This document shows positions 29,552 to 40,064 of a stretch of DNA of 64,000 bases, one piece after another (position 1 is the stretch's first letter; every line of letters starts with the position of its first letter). The notes under the pieces were generated by a model. It saw only the letters and a list, made by a program, of their open reading frames with translations, did no database searches and was not told where the DNA came from. The position numbers and the translations under genes are program-made. Source of the stretch: Buttiauxella sp. A111 (GTDB lineage: Bacteria; Pseudomonadota; Gammaproteobacteria; Enterobacterales; Enterobacteriaceae); NCBI RefSeq assembly GCF_014189855.1, contig NZ_BJFN01000001.1, positions 806,001-870,000 on the forward strand, in the 5' to 3' direction.

Positions 29552-32500
29552 ATGATCAAACAAAGCACAAAAGAGTTAATCGCAATACCTTCCTTCGTAC
29601 TGCCGGTGGGGTTGGGGATTTTAAGCTTTATATTCACCTTTTACTCCCTGGAATTATCTCTGGTAGGAACTGTTTTAGCACCGCTATGGTTCCCAACTGC
29701 TCTGATGATGGTAGCGCTGTTCCGTAACCCTTTGCGCCAATGGCCGATGGTCATCGTTGTTTGTTCTGCGGGGAGTTTGTGTGCTTCGGCAGTATTACTG
29801 CCCGTCGGTGAGATAGACCTCATTTTTACGGCTATCAATATTACTGAAGCTTTACTGGGTGCATCGTTAATGCGGCGTTTTATCACGCAGCATAACCCAT
29901 TACAAAACCTAAATAATTGGGCTAAGTTGGTCGTTTGTAGTGCGCTGATTCCGCCGTTGATTGGCGGTTTACTGGCGATAGTTCTTACCGGTTCGGCCAG
30001 TGAAAGCATTGCAAAAACATTTTTCGTCTGGGTTTTGTCTGAAACTATTGGCACCCTGGCACTGGTTCCCATCGCATTATTGTTCAAACCTAGCTATTTA
30101 TTGCGGCATAAAAACCCAAAACTATTCATAGAAACAATACTCACTTTTGTTATTACTCTATTACTTAGCTATCTGGCCCTGCGTTATATGCCGTGGCCAT
30201 TTACCTTTATTATCGTTTTTCTGATGTGGAGCGCGATCCGCCTGCCGCGCCTGGAAGCCTTCATTATTTTCCTCTCCACGCTGATGGTTGTTTCGTTGAT
30301 GGTAGCAACCAACAGTTCGTCTATTGTACAGCCTCATACCACCGTGATGAACAATGCTCCGTGGCTGCCATTCCTGCTGATTTTACTGCCTGCTAACGTG
30401 ATGACGATGGTGATGTATTCGTTCCGCGAAGAGCGTAAACACATTACGGAAAGCGAAGCGCGTTTTCGTAATGCGATGGAATATTCCGCCATTGGGATGG
30501 CCCTGGTTTCGATAGACGGCCAGTGGCTGCAAGTCAATAAATCGTTAAGTAAATTCCTGGGCTATACGGCAGAACAGCTTCGTTCTTTGACCTTCCAACA
30601 AATCACTCATCCGGAAGATTTACACGGTGATTTGCAGCAACTCAATATGCTGATAAGCGGCAGTATTAATAGTTACTCGATGGAAAAACGCTATTACACC
30701 AGTAAAGGCGATGTGGTGTGGGCGTTACTCGCCGTATCTATCGTGCGTGATATCGACGCTTCCCCACTCTATTTGATTGCACAAATAGAAGATATTAATG
30801 ACCTCAAACATACCGAGTGGGTGAATAAGCGCCTGATGGAGCGCATCACGCTTGCCAATGAAGCAGGCGGCATTGGCATTTGGGAATGGGACCTGGGGAG
30901 CGATGTCATCAGTTGGGATAAACGTATGTTTGATCTCTACGAAATCCCGGCACATGTGAAACCGACCTACGCTTTGTGGCTTGATTGTCTTGTTGCCGAT
31001 GACGCACCGGCCGCGGAGAAAACCGTTCACGATGCCCTACGCGCCCGTATTCCCTTCAAAATGGAATACCGCATTCACGTTAAAGATGGCATTCGTCATA
31101 TTCGATCCCTCGCCAACCGCGTATTGAATAAAAATGGGGATGTTGAGCGCCTGCTCGGTATCAACATGGATATGACAGAAGTCAAACTGCTGAACGAAGC
31201 GCTGTATCAGGAAAAAGAACGCCTGCACATCACGCTGGATTCCATCGGTGAAGCGGTTATTTGTACCGATGTTGATATGAACATCACCTTTATGAACCCC
31301 ATTGCCGAGAAGCTCAGCGGCTGGCCGCAACAGCAGGCAATCGGCCAACATATTCTGACGATTCTCCACATCACTTTCGGCGACACTGGCCCGATAATGG
31401 AGAATATTCATAGCGGTGATTATTCCCGCACCACCATCGAACATGATGTAGTCCTGCATTGTCGCAACGGCGGTAGCCACGATATCCATTACAGCATAAC
31501 GCCACTGACCACGCTTGATGGGCAAAGTATTGGCTCAGTGCTGGTTATTCAGGATGTGACCGAATCGCGTAAAATGCTCAAACAGTTGAGCTATAGCGCT
31601 TCACACGATGGGCTAACCCACCTGGCAAACCGCGTCAGTTTCGAAAATCATCTCAAACGTTTGCTGCAAAGTGCCGGTGAAAACCATCAGCGCCACGCCC
31701 TGGTGTTCATCGACCTTGACCGTTTTAAAGCGGTGAATGACACCGCTGGCCACGCTGCGGGTGACGCGTTACTGCGTGAACTCTCCTCTTTGATGCTCAG
31801 CATGTTACGCACCGGCGATTTCCTCGCTCGATTGGGCGGCGATGAATTTGGTCTGTTGCTTCCGGATTGCTCGTCGGATAATGCGCGACATATTGCTGAG
31901 CGTATTATCCAAAGTATTAACGACTACCACTTTACGTGGAACGGGCGTTTACATCGCATTGGCGCAAGCGCGGGTATCACACAAATTGATGCCGATAACC
32001 GCATCGCACCTGAAGTCCTGTCTCAGGCTGACATCGCCTGCTACGCCTCGAAAAACGGTGGGCGTGGTCGGGTGACTGTGTTTGAATCATCTCAGCATGC
32101 CATTCGCAAAGAAAACCAGAATCTGCCGCCAGACGAGCAAAAACGCATCATCAACGAGAATCCTATCCTGATGATCGCAAAAGCCGTTGCCCCGCCACGC
32201 ATTCCGGAATCAACCAGTTTCTATCTGCTGTCATTACGTTTCAAAGAGAATGACGACGTGGTACTGGATGAATCGATGTTCCGCACCACAGTGAAAGACA
32301 AAGAGCTGCAATGCGCGCTCGACCTGCGAATTTTCAATGAATTCTTCAGTAAATTTGCGCTTCAGGTGGCCAACAAAGGTTTTGGCGTGGCGCTTCCCCT
32401 CTCCTTCCATGGCCTCGCTAATGACAAGGTTATCGATGAAATACTGGCTCGTTTAGCGCGCAGTTCGCTGCCTGCACGATTATTACATTTGAATATCCAT

Positions 32501-32884
32501 AGCGAAGCGCTGCTCATCGAAGATGAGAAGATCGACAACAATCTGCAACGCCTGCGCGACAGCGGCTGCCATTTAATTCTCAGCCACGTAGGCCGTGATC
32601 TCGACATCTTTAAACGAATTTCACGCCAAAAGTTCAGCTACATCATTGTTGATGATGAACTGATTCAAAACGTGCATAACAACCTGATGGACGAAATGAT
32701 GGTGACCATCATCCATGGACACGCGCATCGTCAATCCTTGCAAGCCATTGCAGGACCTGCCGATATGCCGTTGGTGATGGATACGCTTTCCGGTATCGGA
32801 TTCGACCTGATTTATGGTGAAGCCGTCTCCCAACCGATTCCACTGGAGACATTATTGAATACCGGTTATTTCGCCATTAACTAA
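29552..32884 (+). CDS. dgcE: DgcE (YegE), diguanylate cyclase with MASE1, PAS, GGDEF and degenerate EAL domains
   Basis: 1110 residues (E. coli 1105). Domain order: MASE1 membrane sensor, about eight helices (residues 15-290); three PAS/PAC domains (about 300-430, 430-555, 560-690) with PAC ends such as QIEDINDL, INMDMTEV and IQDVTESR; GGDEF domain (about 700-855) with an intact RLGGDEFGLLLP active site; and a C-terminal EAL-like domain (about 870-1105) lacking the E-A-L signature and most metal ligands, so unlikely to hydrolyse c-di-GMP. In E. coli it supplies c-di-GMP for curli control via CsgD. Its 3' end overlaps alkA tail to tail by 33 bp. Confidence 0.96.
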   Translation: MIKQSTKELIAIPSFVLPVGLGILSFIFTFYSLELSLVGTVLAPLWFPTALMMVALFRNPLRQWPMVIVVCSAGSLCASAVLLPVGEIDLIFTAINITEALLGASLMRRFITQHNPLQNLNNWAKLVVCSALIPPLIGGLLAIVLTGSASESIAKTFFVWVLSETIGTLALVPIALLFKPSYLLRHKNPKLFIETILTFVITLLLSYLALRYMPWPFTFIIVFLMWSAIRLPRLEAFIIFLSTLMVVSLMVATNSSSIVQPHTTVMNNAPWLPFLLILLPANVMTMVMYSFREERKHITESEARFRNAMEYSAIGMALVSIDGQWLQVNKSLSKFLGYTAEQLRSLTFQQITHPEDLHGDLQQLNMLISGSINSYSMEKRYYTSKGDVVWALLAVSIVRDIDASPLYLIAQIEDINDLKHTEWVNKRLMERITLANEAGGIGIWEWDLGSDVISWDKRMFDLYEIPAHVKPTYALWLDCLVADDAPAAEKTVHDALRARIPFKMEYRIHVKDGIRHIRSLANRVLNKNGDVERLLGINMDMTEVKLLNEALYQEKERLHITLDSIGEAVICTDVDMNITFMNPIAEKLSGWPQQQAIGQHILTILHITFGDTGPIMENIHSGDYSRTTIEHDVVLHCRNGGSHDIHYSITPLTTLDGQSIGSVLVIQDVTESRKMLKQLSYSASHDGLTHLANRVSFENHLKRLLQSAGENHQRHALVFIDLDRFKAVNDTAGHAAGDALLRELSSLMLSMLRTGDFLARLGGDEFGLLLPDCSSDNARHIAERIIQSINDYHFTWNGRLHRIGASAGITQIDADNRIAPEVLSQADIACYASKNGGRGRVTVFESSQHAIRKENQNLPPDEQKRIINENPILMIAKAVAPPRIPESTSFYLLSLRFKENDDVVLDESMFRTTVKDKELQCALDLRIFNEFFSKFALQVANKGFGVALPLSFHGLANDKVIDEILARLARSSLPARLLHLNIHSEALLIEDEKIDNNLQRLRDSGCHLILSHVGRDLDIFKRISRQKFSYIIVDDELIQNVHNNLMDEMMVTIIHGHAHRQSLQAIAGPADMPLVMDTLSGIGFDLIYGEAVSQPIPLETLLNTGYFAIN

Positions 32885-33742
32885 CTCTGAAGTCTCTGAC
32901 GTCGACGGCACCCAGCCGTCGCTATACCAGATATGTAATAACGCATAGGAGCGCCAGGGTTTCCAGCGCTCCGCATAACGGCGGATTTGCGCGGGCGTCA
33001 TGCCTGGAAATCGTTGCTTAATCAGGTAATCATCGGGCAAGAACACATCACTTGCCTGCCATCCACGTAAGGCGATGTAGTTTGCCGTCCACCGGCCAAT
33101 GCCTGGATAAGTGGTCAACACCTTTACCCCGTGTTCAACATCCGTTGGACGGTTGTGCGCAAACTTCCCCTCCACCATTAAACGCGCCATATGAATGATC
33201 GCTTCACCGCGCTTAAGCGGCATTCCCAACGCTTTTAGCTGTTCCGGGCGTAATAATGCCAGGCGTTCAGGCGTAGGAAAAAGCCGCCAGTCAGGGTCTT
33301 GTGCCAACGGCTCACCAAAAGCTTGTGCCAGTTTACTGGTTAGTTTTGCCGCCATTGCCACACTCACCAGTTGGCCCAAAATGGCACGTATCGACTGCTC
33401 AAACGTATCCATGCAGCCCGGCAAACGCAGGCCTGGGCGTGCTGCCGATAAATCTCCCAGGCTTTCAAGAATGGTCTGGGGCTGGCAGTCGAGATCAAGC
33501 AGCTGTTTGATTCGCTGCAAAACCTCACTGGCGACCGGTTGCAAACCCGCGCTCAAAGTCACGTTCAACTGACAAGCGGCTTCGTCAGGCACAAGCGCCA
33601 GTAATCCCTGATGGTTATCGAATGCAAAACTCCGGCAGTAATGTGTTTCGCTGACCGTCTCAATCCCACTGACTGCGCGGCCTGCGAGAAAACCAAACAT
33701 CCACTTCCAGTCATAGGGTGGCTTGTAGTCCAACTGATACAT
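32852..33742 (-). CDS. alkA: AlkA, 3-methyladenine DNA glycosylase II
   Basis: 296 residues, against 282 in E. coli; the extra 14 are C-terminal, beyond the conserved LLHIWYSDGW. N-terminal AlkA_N domain (MYQLDYKPPYDWKWM), then the helix-hairpin-helix glycosylase core with LTTYPGIGRWTANYIALRG and the catalytic aspartate in VFLPDDYLIKQ near residue 238. It excises alkylated bases (3-methyladenine and others) in the adaptive response. The C-terminal extension is encoded on the strand opposite the last 11 codons of dgcE (32852-32884). Confidence 0.95.
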   Translation of the reverse strand: MYQLDYKPPYDWKWMFGFLAGRAVSGIETVSETHYCRSFAFDNHQGLLALVPDEAACQLNVTLSAGLQPVASEVLQRIKQLLDLDCQPQTILESLGDLSAARPGLRLPGCMDTFEQSIRAILGQLVSVAMAAKLTSKLAQAFGEPLAQDPDWRLFPTPERLALLRPEQLKALGMPLKRGEAIIHMARLMVEGKFAHNRPTDVEHGVKVLTTYPGIGRWTANYIALRGWQASDVFLPDDYLIKQRFPGMTPAQIRRYAERWKPWRSYALLHIWYSDGWVPSTSETSELVNGEITGIQ

Positions 33743-33863
33743 TTTTTCGTCCTGTCGTTGAGTCTCGCCATGAATACCGCTTGAATTATGCAGGGTAATT
33801 CTATTGCCCGAAGCGAAACATTCCGCTAAAGTCGCCCCCCTTCTTCACCGGCATGGGGACGTT

Positions 33864-35222
33864 ATGCAATTTATAGGCTTTGATTATGGTACTGCAAACT
33901 GCTCTGTAGCAGTGATGCGCGATGGTGTTCCAGTGGCGCTGGAGATGGAAAACGGTTCAACGTTGCTTCCGTCGATGTTGTGTGCGCCAACGCGTGAATC
34001 GGTCAGTGAGTGGTTATATCGCCATCACGACGTTCCGGCAACAGGGACTGAAACTCAGGCCTTGCTGCGCCGTGCGGTCTCTTTTAACCGCGAAGAAGAT
34101 ATCGACGTGTTGCCAGGCAGCGTGCAGTTCGGGCTGAGTTCGTTGCGCCAGTATATGGAAGATCCGGAAGAGGTTTACTTTGTTAAATCACCGAAATCCT
34201 TTCTCGGCGCGACAGGCTTAAAGCCACAGCAAGTCGCAGTGTTTGAAGATTTGGTTTGCGCCATGATGCTGCACATTCGTAATCAGGCACAAAGCCAGGT
34301 TGACGACCCCATCACTCAGGCCGTCATTGGCCGTCCGATAAACTTCCAGGGTTTAGGCGGAGACGAGGCTAATCAGCAGGCGCAAGGGATCCTCGATCGC
34401 GCAGCACATCGTGCAGGCTTTAAAGACGTGGTCTTTCAGTTTGAGCCGGTTGCCGCAGGCCTGGATTTTGAGGCCACGTTAACCGAAGAAAAACAGGTAC
34501 TGGTAGTCGATATCGGTGGCGGTACAACGGACTGCTCAGTTTTACTGATGGGGCCACAATGGCGCGCTCGTCGTGACCGCGAACAGAGTCTGCTCGGCCA
34601 CAGTGGTTGCCGAGTGGGGGGTAATGACCTCGATATTATGCTGGCATTCAAACAGCTTTCCCCGTTATTGGGGATGGGTGGTCAAACCGAAAAAGGCATC
34701 GCATTGCCGGTATTGCCATGGTGGAATGCTGTGGCGATAAACGATGTCCCTGCGCAAAACGATTTTTACAGTAGCGCCAATGGCCGCATGCTCAATGAAC
34801 TGGTACGCGATTCTCGTGACCCGGAAAAAGTCGCACACTTGCAAAAAGTCTGGCGTCAGCGCCTGAGCTATCGCCTGGTGCGTGCCGCTGAAGAGAGCAA
34901 AATTGCCCTTTCAGACAGTAAGCAGGTCGCCACGCTGTTACCGTTTATCAGTAAAGAGTTGGGCTGCGATATCAGCCAACCCGAGCTGGAAAGTGCAATT
35001 AGCCAGCCGTTGCAGCGGATTATGGAGCAAGTCACCCTGGCACTGGAAAACAGCGCCGTGAAACCTGACGTGATTTATCTCACCGGCGGCAGCGCTCGCT
35101 CGCCGTTGCTAAAACAGGCTCTGGCTCAACAATTGCCGGGGATTCCACTGGCCGGTGGCGATGATTTCGGATCGGTGACCGCAGGCCTTGCGCGCTGGGC
35201 TGATGTCGTCTTTAAAGACTAA
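33864..35222 (+). CDS. yegD: YegD, Hsp70-family chaperone-like protein
   Basis: 452 residues from the ATG at 33864 (MQFIGFDYGTANCSVAV), matching E. coli YegD; the open frame extends 20 codons upstream without homology. It has the actin/Hsp70 nucleotide-binding fold: phosphate-1 motif GFDYGTANCSVAV, VIGRPINFQG, phosphate-2 motif VVDIGGGTTDCSVLL and the adenosine motif YLTGGSARSPLL. A canonical C-terminal peptide-binding domain is missing, as is usual for this family. Its client and function are unknown. It is followed by a clear intrinsic terminator. Confidence 0.94.
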   Translation: MQFIGFDYGTANCSVAVMRDGVPVALEMENGSTLLPSMLCAPTRESVSEWLYRHHDVPATGTETQALLRRAVSFNREEDIDVLPGSVQFGLSSLRQYMEDPEEVYFVKSPKSFLGATGLKPQQVAVFEDLVCAMMLHIRNQAQSQVDDPITQAVIGRPINFQGLGGDEANQQAQGILDRAAHRAGFKDVVFQFEPVAAGLDFEATLTEEKQVLVVDIGGGTTDCSVLLMGPQWRARRDREQSLLGHSGCRVGGNDLDIMLAFKQLSPLLGMGGQTEKGIALPVLPWWNAVAINDVPAQNDFYSSANGRMLNELVRDSRDPEKVAHLQKVWRQRLSYRLVRAAEESKIALSDSKQVATLLPFISKELGCDISQPELESAISQPLQRIMEQVTLALENSAVKPDVIYLTGGSARSPLLKQALAQQLPGIPLAGGDDFGSVTAGLARWADVVFKD

Positions 35223-35230
35223 AATGCAAC

Positions 35231-35257
35231 GCCGTGGGGAAACTCACGGCTTTGCTT
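35231..35257 (+). terminator. Intrinsic terminator after yegD
   Basis: Stem GCCGTG (35231-35236) with CACGGC (35245-35250), loop of 8 nt, followed by TTTGCTT. It lies 9 nt after the yegD stop codon. Confidence 0.7.
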
Positions 35258-35471
35258 AAATTCGGAACACTTTATTCCCTTCCGGTAGCTGAACTAACAA
35301 AGAAAGTTTCCCTCCCATTGCCTCAATTCTGCATGCCTTATCAGATCGCCGTAAAAGCGTTATAAACCACAGTTTATTTTCGAAGAGTCTGGCTGGCTAC
35401 TCTGTCATCACATTCCTACGAGGAGCCACGCAGAAAAGCCCCCATTAAGACTTATCCATACAGTACTTCAT

Positions 35472-35509
35472 ATTTCCTCCATTTTTCCGCCGCCCTCACT
35501 CACTACACT
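35472..35509 (+). promoter_or_regulatory. Candidate BaeR box and promoter for mdtABCD-baeSR
   Basis: ATTTCCTCCATTTTTCCG at 35472-35489 matches the published BaeR box (TTTTTCTCCATDATTGGC) at 13 of 18 positions. A -10-like TACACT follows at 35504-35509, so the box would overlap the -35 position, suitable for activation. In E. coli, phosphorylated BaeR activates mdtABCD-baeSR through such a site. It lies about 190 bp upstream of the mdtA start, with an ERIC element in between. Confidence 0.5.
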
Positions 35510-35512
35510 AGA

Positions 35513-35637
35513 GTACCCAAAATAATTCGAGTTGCATTGCGGCGGCAAGGGAACGAATCCCGATGAGCTTACATAAGTAAGTGATTCGGGTGAGCGAACG
35601 CAGCCAACAAAGATGCAGCTTGAAGTATGACGGGTAT
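35513..35637. repeat. ERIC element upstream of mdtA
   Basis: About 125 bp, essentially a full-length enterobacterial repetitive intergenic consensus. It has the ends GTACCCAAAATAATTCGAG and TGAAGTATGACGGGTAT and the diagnostic central palindrome GAATCCCGATGAGCTTACAT followed by AAGTAAGTGATTCGGGTGAG. It ends 43 bp before the mdtA start codon and would be transcribed as part of the mdtA leader, forming a large RNA hairpin. Confidence 0.95.
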
Positions 35638-35679
35638 ATCATTAAGCCTACTCGTTTCAGGAAGAGAAGACGGACACAT

Positions 35680-36930
35680 ATGAAAGGCACTTTCACCGCA
35701 CGTTGGATAGGGATTGCAGCCGCAGTCATTGTCGTTATCGCCGCCGTTTTTTACTGGCGCAGCACGAGTTCAAGTAACGACACCTCGGGTACGCAATCTG
35801 CACAACAACGCACTGCTGGCGGTAGCCGCGGGATGCGCGGCGGTGCGTTGGCTCCGGTTCAGGCGGCAACGGCGACCAGTGAATCGGTGCCGCGCTACCT
35901 GACAGGGCTTGGAACGATTACCGCCGCGAACACCGTGACGGTTCGCAGCCGTGTCGACGGGCAACTGCTGGCGATTCATTTCCAGGAAGGACAACAAGTT
36001 AAAGCCGGTGATTTGCTGGCAGAAATTGACCCTAGCCAATTCAAAATTGCGCTGGCTCAGGCGCAAGGGCAACTCGCAAAAGATCAGGCTACTCTGGCAA
36101 ATGCTCGCCGCGACCTCGCGCGTTTTCAGCAACTGGTCAAAACCAACCTGGTATCACGCCAGGAACTGGACGCGCAACAAGCGTTAGTCAATGAATCTGT
36201 CGGAACGATCAAGGCCGATGAAGCCGCCGTGGCCAGCGCGCAATTACAACTCGACTGGAGCCGCATCACCGCGCCGATTGATGGCCGTGTCGGTCTGAAA
36301 CAAGTTGATATTGGTAACCAGATTTCCAGTAGCGACACCACGGGCATTGTTGTGTTGACCCAAACACATCCTATCGATCTGATTTTTACCCTGCCAGAAA
36401 ATGATATTGCCACCGTGGTAAAAGCGCAGAAAGCAGGATTGACGCTGAGCGTTGAAGCCTGGGATCGCACCAACACACAGAAACTTAGCAGCGGATCTTT
36501 GCTGAGCCTCGATAACCAAATTGATGCCACAACCGGCACCATCAAACTCAAAGCGCGTTTCAATAACGAAGATGACGCCTTGTTCCCCAATCAGTTCGTT
36601 AATGCGCGCATGTTGGTTGATACCCAGCAAAACGCGGTCGTCATCCCCACGGCTGCCGTGCAAATGGGCAACGAAGGTCACTTCGTTTGGGTTCTCGACA
36701 GCGAAGATAAGGTCAGTAAACATCGGGTAACGGTCGGTATTCAGGATAGCCAGAAAGTCGTGATTACCGCCGGGATTTCGACCGGTGACCGTGTGGTCAC
36801 AGACGGTATTGACCGCCTGACAGAAGGAGCGAAAGTGGAAGTGGTCGAGGCGCACTCAACAGCCTCCGAGCTTCCCGAAACTCGCCCTGAAACACAGCCA
36901 AAACACAAACGTAACGGAGCGACGTCCTGA
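35680..36930 (+). CDS. mdtA: MdtA, membrane fusion protein of the MdtABC efflux pump
   Basis: 416 residues from the ATG at 35680 ([16 protein letters not shown]); a GTG 99 nt upstream lies inside the ERIC element and is rejected as start. An N-terminal membrane anchor is followed by the lipoyl/barrel-sandwich domain ([31 protein letters not shown]), a helical hairpin (about 125-190), a beta-barrel domain and the membrane-proximal domain. It bridges MdtBC to TolC in the periplasm. It overlaps mdtB by 1 nt (TGATG). Confidence 0.96.
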   Translation: MKGTFTARWIGIAAAVIVVIAAVFYWRSTSSSNDTSGTQSAQQRTAGGSRGMRGGALAPVQAATATSESVPRYLTGLGTITAANTVTVRSRVDGQLLAIHFQEGQQVKAGDLLAEIDPSQFKIALAQAQGQLAKDQATLANARRDLARFQQLVKTNLVSRQELDAQQALVNESVGTIKADEAAVASAQLQLDWSRITAPIDGRVGLKQVDIGNQISSSDTTGIVVLTQTHPIDLIFTLPENDIATVVKAQKAGLTLSVEAWDRTNTQKLSSGSLLSLDNQIDATTGTIKLKARFNNEDDALFPNQFVNARMLVDTQQNAVVIPTAAVQMGNEGHFVWVLDSEDKVSKHRVTVGIQDSQKVVITAGISTGDRVVTDGIDRLTEGAKVEVVEAHSTASELPETRPETQPKHKRNGATS

Positions 36931-39900
36931 TGCAGGTGCTACCACCAAGCGCCACAGGAGGCCCATCACGCCTGTTTATCCTGCGGCCTGTTGCCACCAC
37001 GCTTTTGATGGTGGCTATCTTGATTGCCGGGATTATCGGTTATCGCTTCCTGCCGGTTTCAGCACTGCCCGAGGTCGATTACCCGACGATTCAAGTCGTT
37101 ACGCTCTATCCGGGCGCCAGCCCGGATGTCGTGACATCGGCGATTACCGCGCCCCTTGAACGTCAGTTTGGGCAGATGTCCGGACTCAAACAAATGTCCT
37201 CACAAAGTGCCGGTGGTGCCTCGGTTGTGACGCTGCAATTCCAGCTCACGCTGCCGCTCGACGTGGCCGAACAAGAAGTTCAGGCAGCCATTAACGCCGC
37301 CACTAACCTGCTGCCAACCGATCTGCCAAATCCTCCGGTATACAGCAAAGTTAACCCTGCCGATCCGCCGATTATGACACTCGCCGTGACCTCAACCGCG
37401 ATGCCGATGACGCAAGTCGAAGATATGGTGGAAACGCGTGTCGCGCAGAAAATTTCACAGGTTTCCGGCGTCGGTCTGGTGACGCTTTCTGGCGGCCAGC
37501 GCCCTGCCGTACGCGTGAAACTGAACGCGCCCGCGATTGCCGCCCTTGGCTTAACCAGTGAAACCGTGCGTACCGCCATTACCAGCGCCAACGTGAACTC
37601 GGCAAAAGGTAGCCTGGATGGCCCGGAGCGTGCCGTGACGCTTTCGGCAAACGACCAAATGCAATCGGCCGAAGAATATCGCAATCTGATTATTGCTTAC
37701 CAAAACGGTGCGCCAATTCGCCTTGGCGATGTGGCAACCGTTGAACAAGGTGCCGAAAACACCTGGCTCGGAGCCTGGGCCAACAAGCAGCCCGCCATTG
37801 TGATGAACGTGCAACGTCAACCTGGCGCGAACATCATCGACACCGCCGACAGTATTCGTGCGATGTTGCCCGCATTAACCAAAAGTCTGCCGAAATCGGT
37901 TGAGGTCAAATTACTCAGCGATCGCACCACCAATATTCGTGCCTCTGTTACCGACACGCAGCATGAGTTAATGCTCGCCATCGCACTGGTGGTGATGATT
38001 ATTTATCTGTTCCTGCGCAATGTCCCGGCGACCATTATTCCCGCGGTGGCGGTTCCGTTGTCGCTGATTGGGACGTTCGCCGTCATGGTGTTTCTCGACT
38101 TCTCAATAAACAACCTCACGCTGATGGCATTAACGATAGCCACCGGCTTTGTGGTTGATGATGCGATTGTGGTTATCGAGAACATTTCGCGTTACATCGA
38201 AAAAGGTGAAAAACCGCTGGCCGCCTCGCTAAAAGGGGCTGGCGAGATTGGCTTTACGATTATCTCTCTGACCTTTTCGCTGATCGCAGTGCTGATTCCC
38301 TTGTTATTTATGGGCGATATTGTGGGGCGCTTATTCCGTGAATTTGCTGTCACGCTGGCTATCGCCATTTTGATCTCAGCGGTGGTGTCGCTGACGCTGA
38401 CGCCGATGATGTGCGCCCGCATGTTAAGCCACGAATCGCTACGCAAACAGAACCGTTTTTCTCGCGCCAGCGAGCGTTTCTTTGACCGTGTCATTGCCGG
38501 ATATGGTCGCCTTTTAGCCCGCGTATTACACCATCCGTGGCTGACGTTGGGCGTAGCTTTTGGCACCCTGGCATTAACCATCGTGCTGTGGATTTTCATT
38601 CCGAAAGGCTTCTTCCCGATTCAGGATAACGGCATTATTCAGGGAACGTTACAAGCGCCACAATCGGTTTCATTTGCCAGTATGGCGCAGCGCCAGCAGC
38701 AAGTTGCCGATGTGGTGATGAAAGATCCGGCGGTAGAAAGCCTGACGTCGTTTATAGGCGTAGACGGCACGAATCCGTCGCTAAACAGCGCGCGTTTGCA
38801 AATTAACCTCAAGCCGCTCAGTGACCGTGACGATCGTATTCCGGTCGTTATCGAAAGACTGCAAAATGCCGTAGCCCGAGTGCCGGGCGTTGAGCTTTAT
38901 TTACAGCCGGTGCAAGACCTGACCATTGATACCACCGTCAGCCGCACGCAATATCAGTTCACCTTGCAGGCCACATCCCTTGACGAACTCAGCACATGGG
39001 TGCCGAAGCTAACCGAAAAACTGCGGGCTTTGCCAGAATTGGCGGATGTCAGCAGCGACTGGCAGGATCAAGGTCTGGTGGCGTATGTGAATGTTGACCG
39101 GGCCAGCGCCAGCCGTCTGGGTATTTCGATGTCAGATGTGGACAACGCGCTGTACAACGCTTTTGGTCAGCGCCTGATTTCCACTATTTATACGCAAGCC
39201 AATCAGTATCGCGTTGTTCTTGAACACGATACCCGAGCAACACCAGGTCTGAGTGGGCTGGATAACATCCGTCTTGCCAGCACTGATGGCGGCAGCGTCC
39301 CGCTCAGCGCGATTGCCAAAATCGAGCAGCGTTTTGCGCCGTTGACAATCAACCATCTCGACCAATTCCCGTCGACCACGTTCTCCTTCAACGTAACCAG
39401 TGACCATTCGCTGGGAGAAGCGGTGGAGGCGATTTCGGCTGCGGAAAAAGATCTCGCGATGCCGACAGATATGTCCACCCAATTCCAGGGCAGCACCCTC
39501 GCCTTCCAGGCCGCATTAGGCAACACGATTTGGCTCATCATCGCATCCGTTGTGGCGATGTATATCGTACTCGGCGTGTTATACGAGAGCTTTATTCACC
39601 CGATAACCATTTTGTCCACGCTGCCGACAGCTGGGGTCGGCGCCTTGCTGGCACTGATGCTGGCGGGTGCCGAACTGGATGTGATTGCCATCATCGGTAT
39701 TATTTTGCTCATCGGTATCGTCAAGAAAAACGCCATCATGATGATCGACTTTGCGTTGGCGGCCGAGCGTGAACAAGGGATGAAACCCTACGATGCGATT
39801 TATCAGGCTTGTTTGCTGCGTTTTCGCCCGATTCTGATGACTACACTTGCCGCTCTGCTGGGGGCGTTACCGCTGATGCTGTCAACGGGTGCCGGTGCTG

Positions 39901-40064
39901 AACTGCGCCGCCCGCTGGGGATTGGCATGGTCGGTGGGTTGCTGGTCAGCCAGGTGCTGACGCTCTTCACCACGCCGGTTATCTATTTACTGTTTGATAA
40001 TCTGTCGCACGCTGTGCGCCGCCGTTTTGGTCGTCGTGAAGATCATCGTGAAGAGGAAGTGTAA
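36930..40064 (+). CDS. mdtB: MdtB, RND multidrug efflux transporter subunit
   Basis: 1044 residues (E. coli 1040). A full RND protein with 12 membrane helices and two large periplasmic porter/docking loops. Helix 4 carries the proton-relay aspartates in [23 protein letters not shown]. The terminal half repeats the architecture ([22 protein letters not shown]). MdtB and MdtC form a heterotrimer with MdtA and TolC that exports bile salts and novobiocin in E. coli. The C-terminal tail [15 protein letters not shown] is charged and cytoplasmic. mdtC starts at the next base. Confidence 0.97.
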   Translation: MQVLPPSATGGPSRLFILRPVATTLLMVAILIAGIIGYRFLPVSALPEVDYPTIQVVTLYPGASPDVVTSAITAPLERQFGQMSGLKQMSSQSAGGASVVTLQFQLTLPLDVAEQEVQAAINAATNLLPTDLPNPPVYSKVNPADPPIMTLAVTSTAMPMTQVEDMVETRVAQKISQVSGVGLVTLSGGQRPAVRVKLNAPAIAALGLTSETVRTAITSANVNSAKGSLDGPERAVTLSANDQMQSAEEYRNLIIAYQNGAPIRLGDVATVEQGAENTWLGAWANKQPAIVMNVQRQPGANIIDTADSIRAMLPALTKSLPKSVEVKLLSDRTTNIRASVTDTQHELMLAIALVVMIIYLFLRNVPATIIPAVAVPLSLIGTFAVMVFLDFSINNLTLMALTIATGFVVDDAIVVIENISRYIEKGEKPLAASLKGAGEIGFTIISLTFSLIAVLIPLLFMGDIVGRLFREFAVTLAIAILISAVVSLTLTPMMCARMLSHESLRKQNRFSRASERFFDRVIAGYGRLLARVLHHPWLTLGVAFGTLALTIVLWIFIPKGFFPIQDNGIIQGTLQAPQSVSFASMAQRQQQVADVVMKDPAVESLTSFIGVDGTNPSLNSARLQINLKPLSDRDDRIPVVIERLQNAVARVPGVELYLQPVQDLTIDTTVSRTQYQFTLQATSLDELSTWVPKLTEKLRALPELADVSSDWQDQGLVAYVNVDRASASRLGISMSDVDNALYNAFGQRLISTIYTQANQYRVVLEHDTRATPGLSGLDNIRLASTDGGSVPLSAIAKIEQRFAPLTINHLDQFPSTTFSFNVTSDHSLGEAVEAISAAEKDLAMPTDMSTQFQGSTLAFQAALGNTIWLIIASVVAMYIVLGVLYESFIHPITILSTLPTAGVGALLALMLAGAELDVIAIIGIILLIGIVKKNAIMMIDFALAAEREQGMKPYDAIYQACLLRFRPILMTTLAALLGALPLMLSTGAGAELRRPLGIGMVGGLLVSQVLTLFTTPVIYLLFDNLSHAVRRRFGRREDHREEEV

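Noticed and set aside
35581-35679. 33-codon N-terminal extension of MdtA from a GTG
   Set aside because: The GTG and the following codons lie in the ERIC element; the ATG at 35680 begins the conserved protein.
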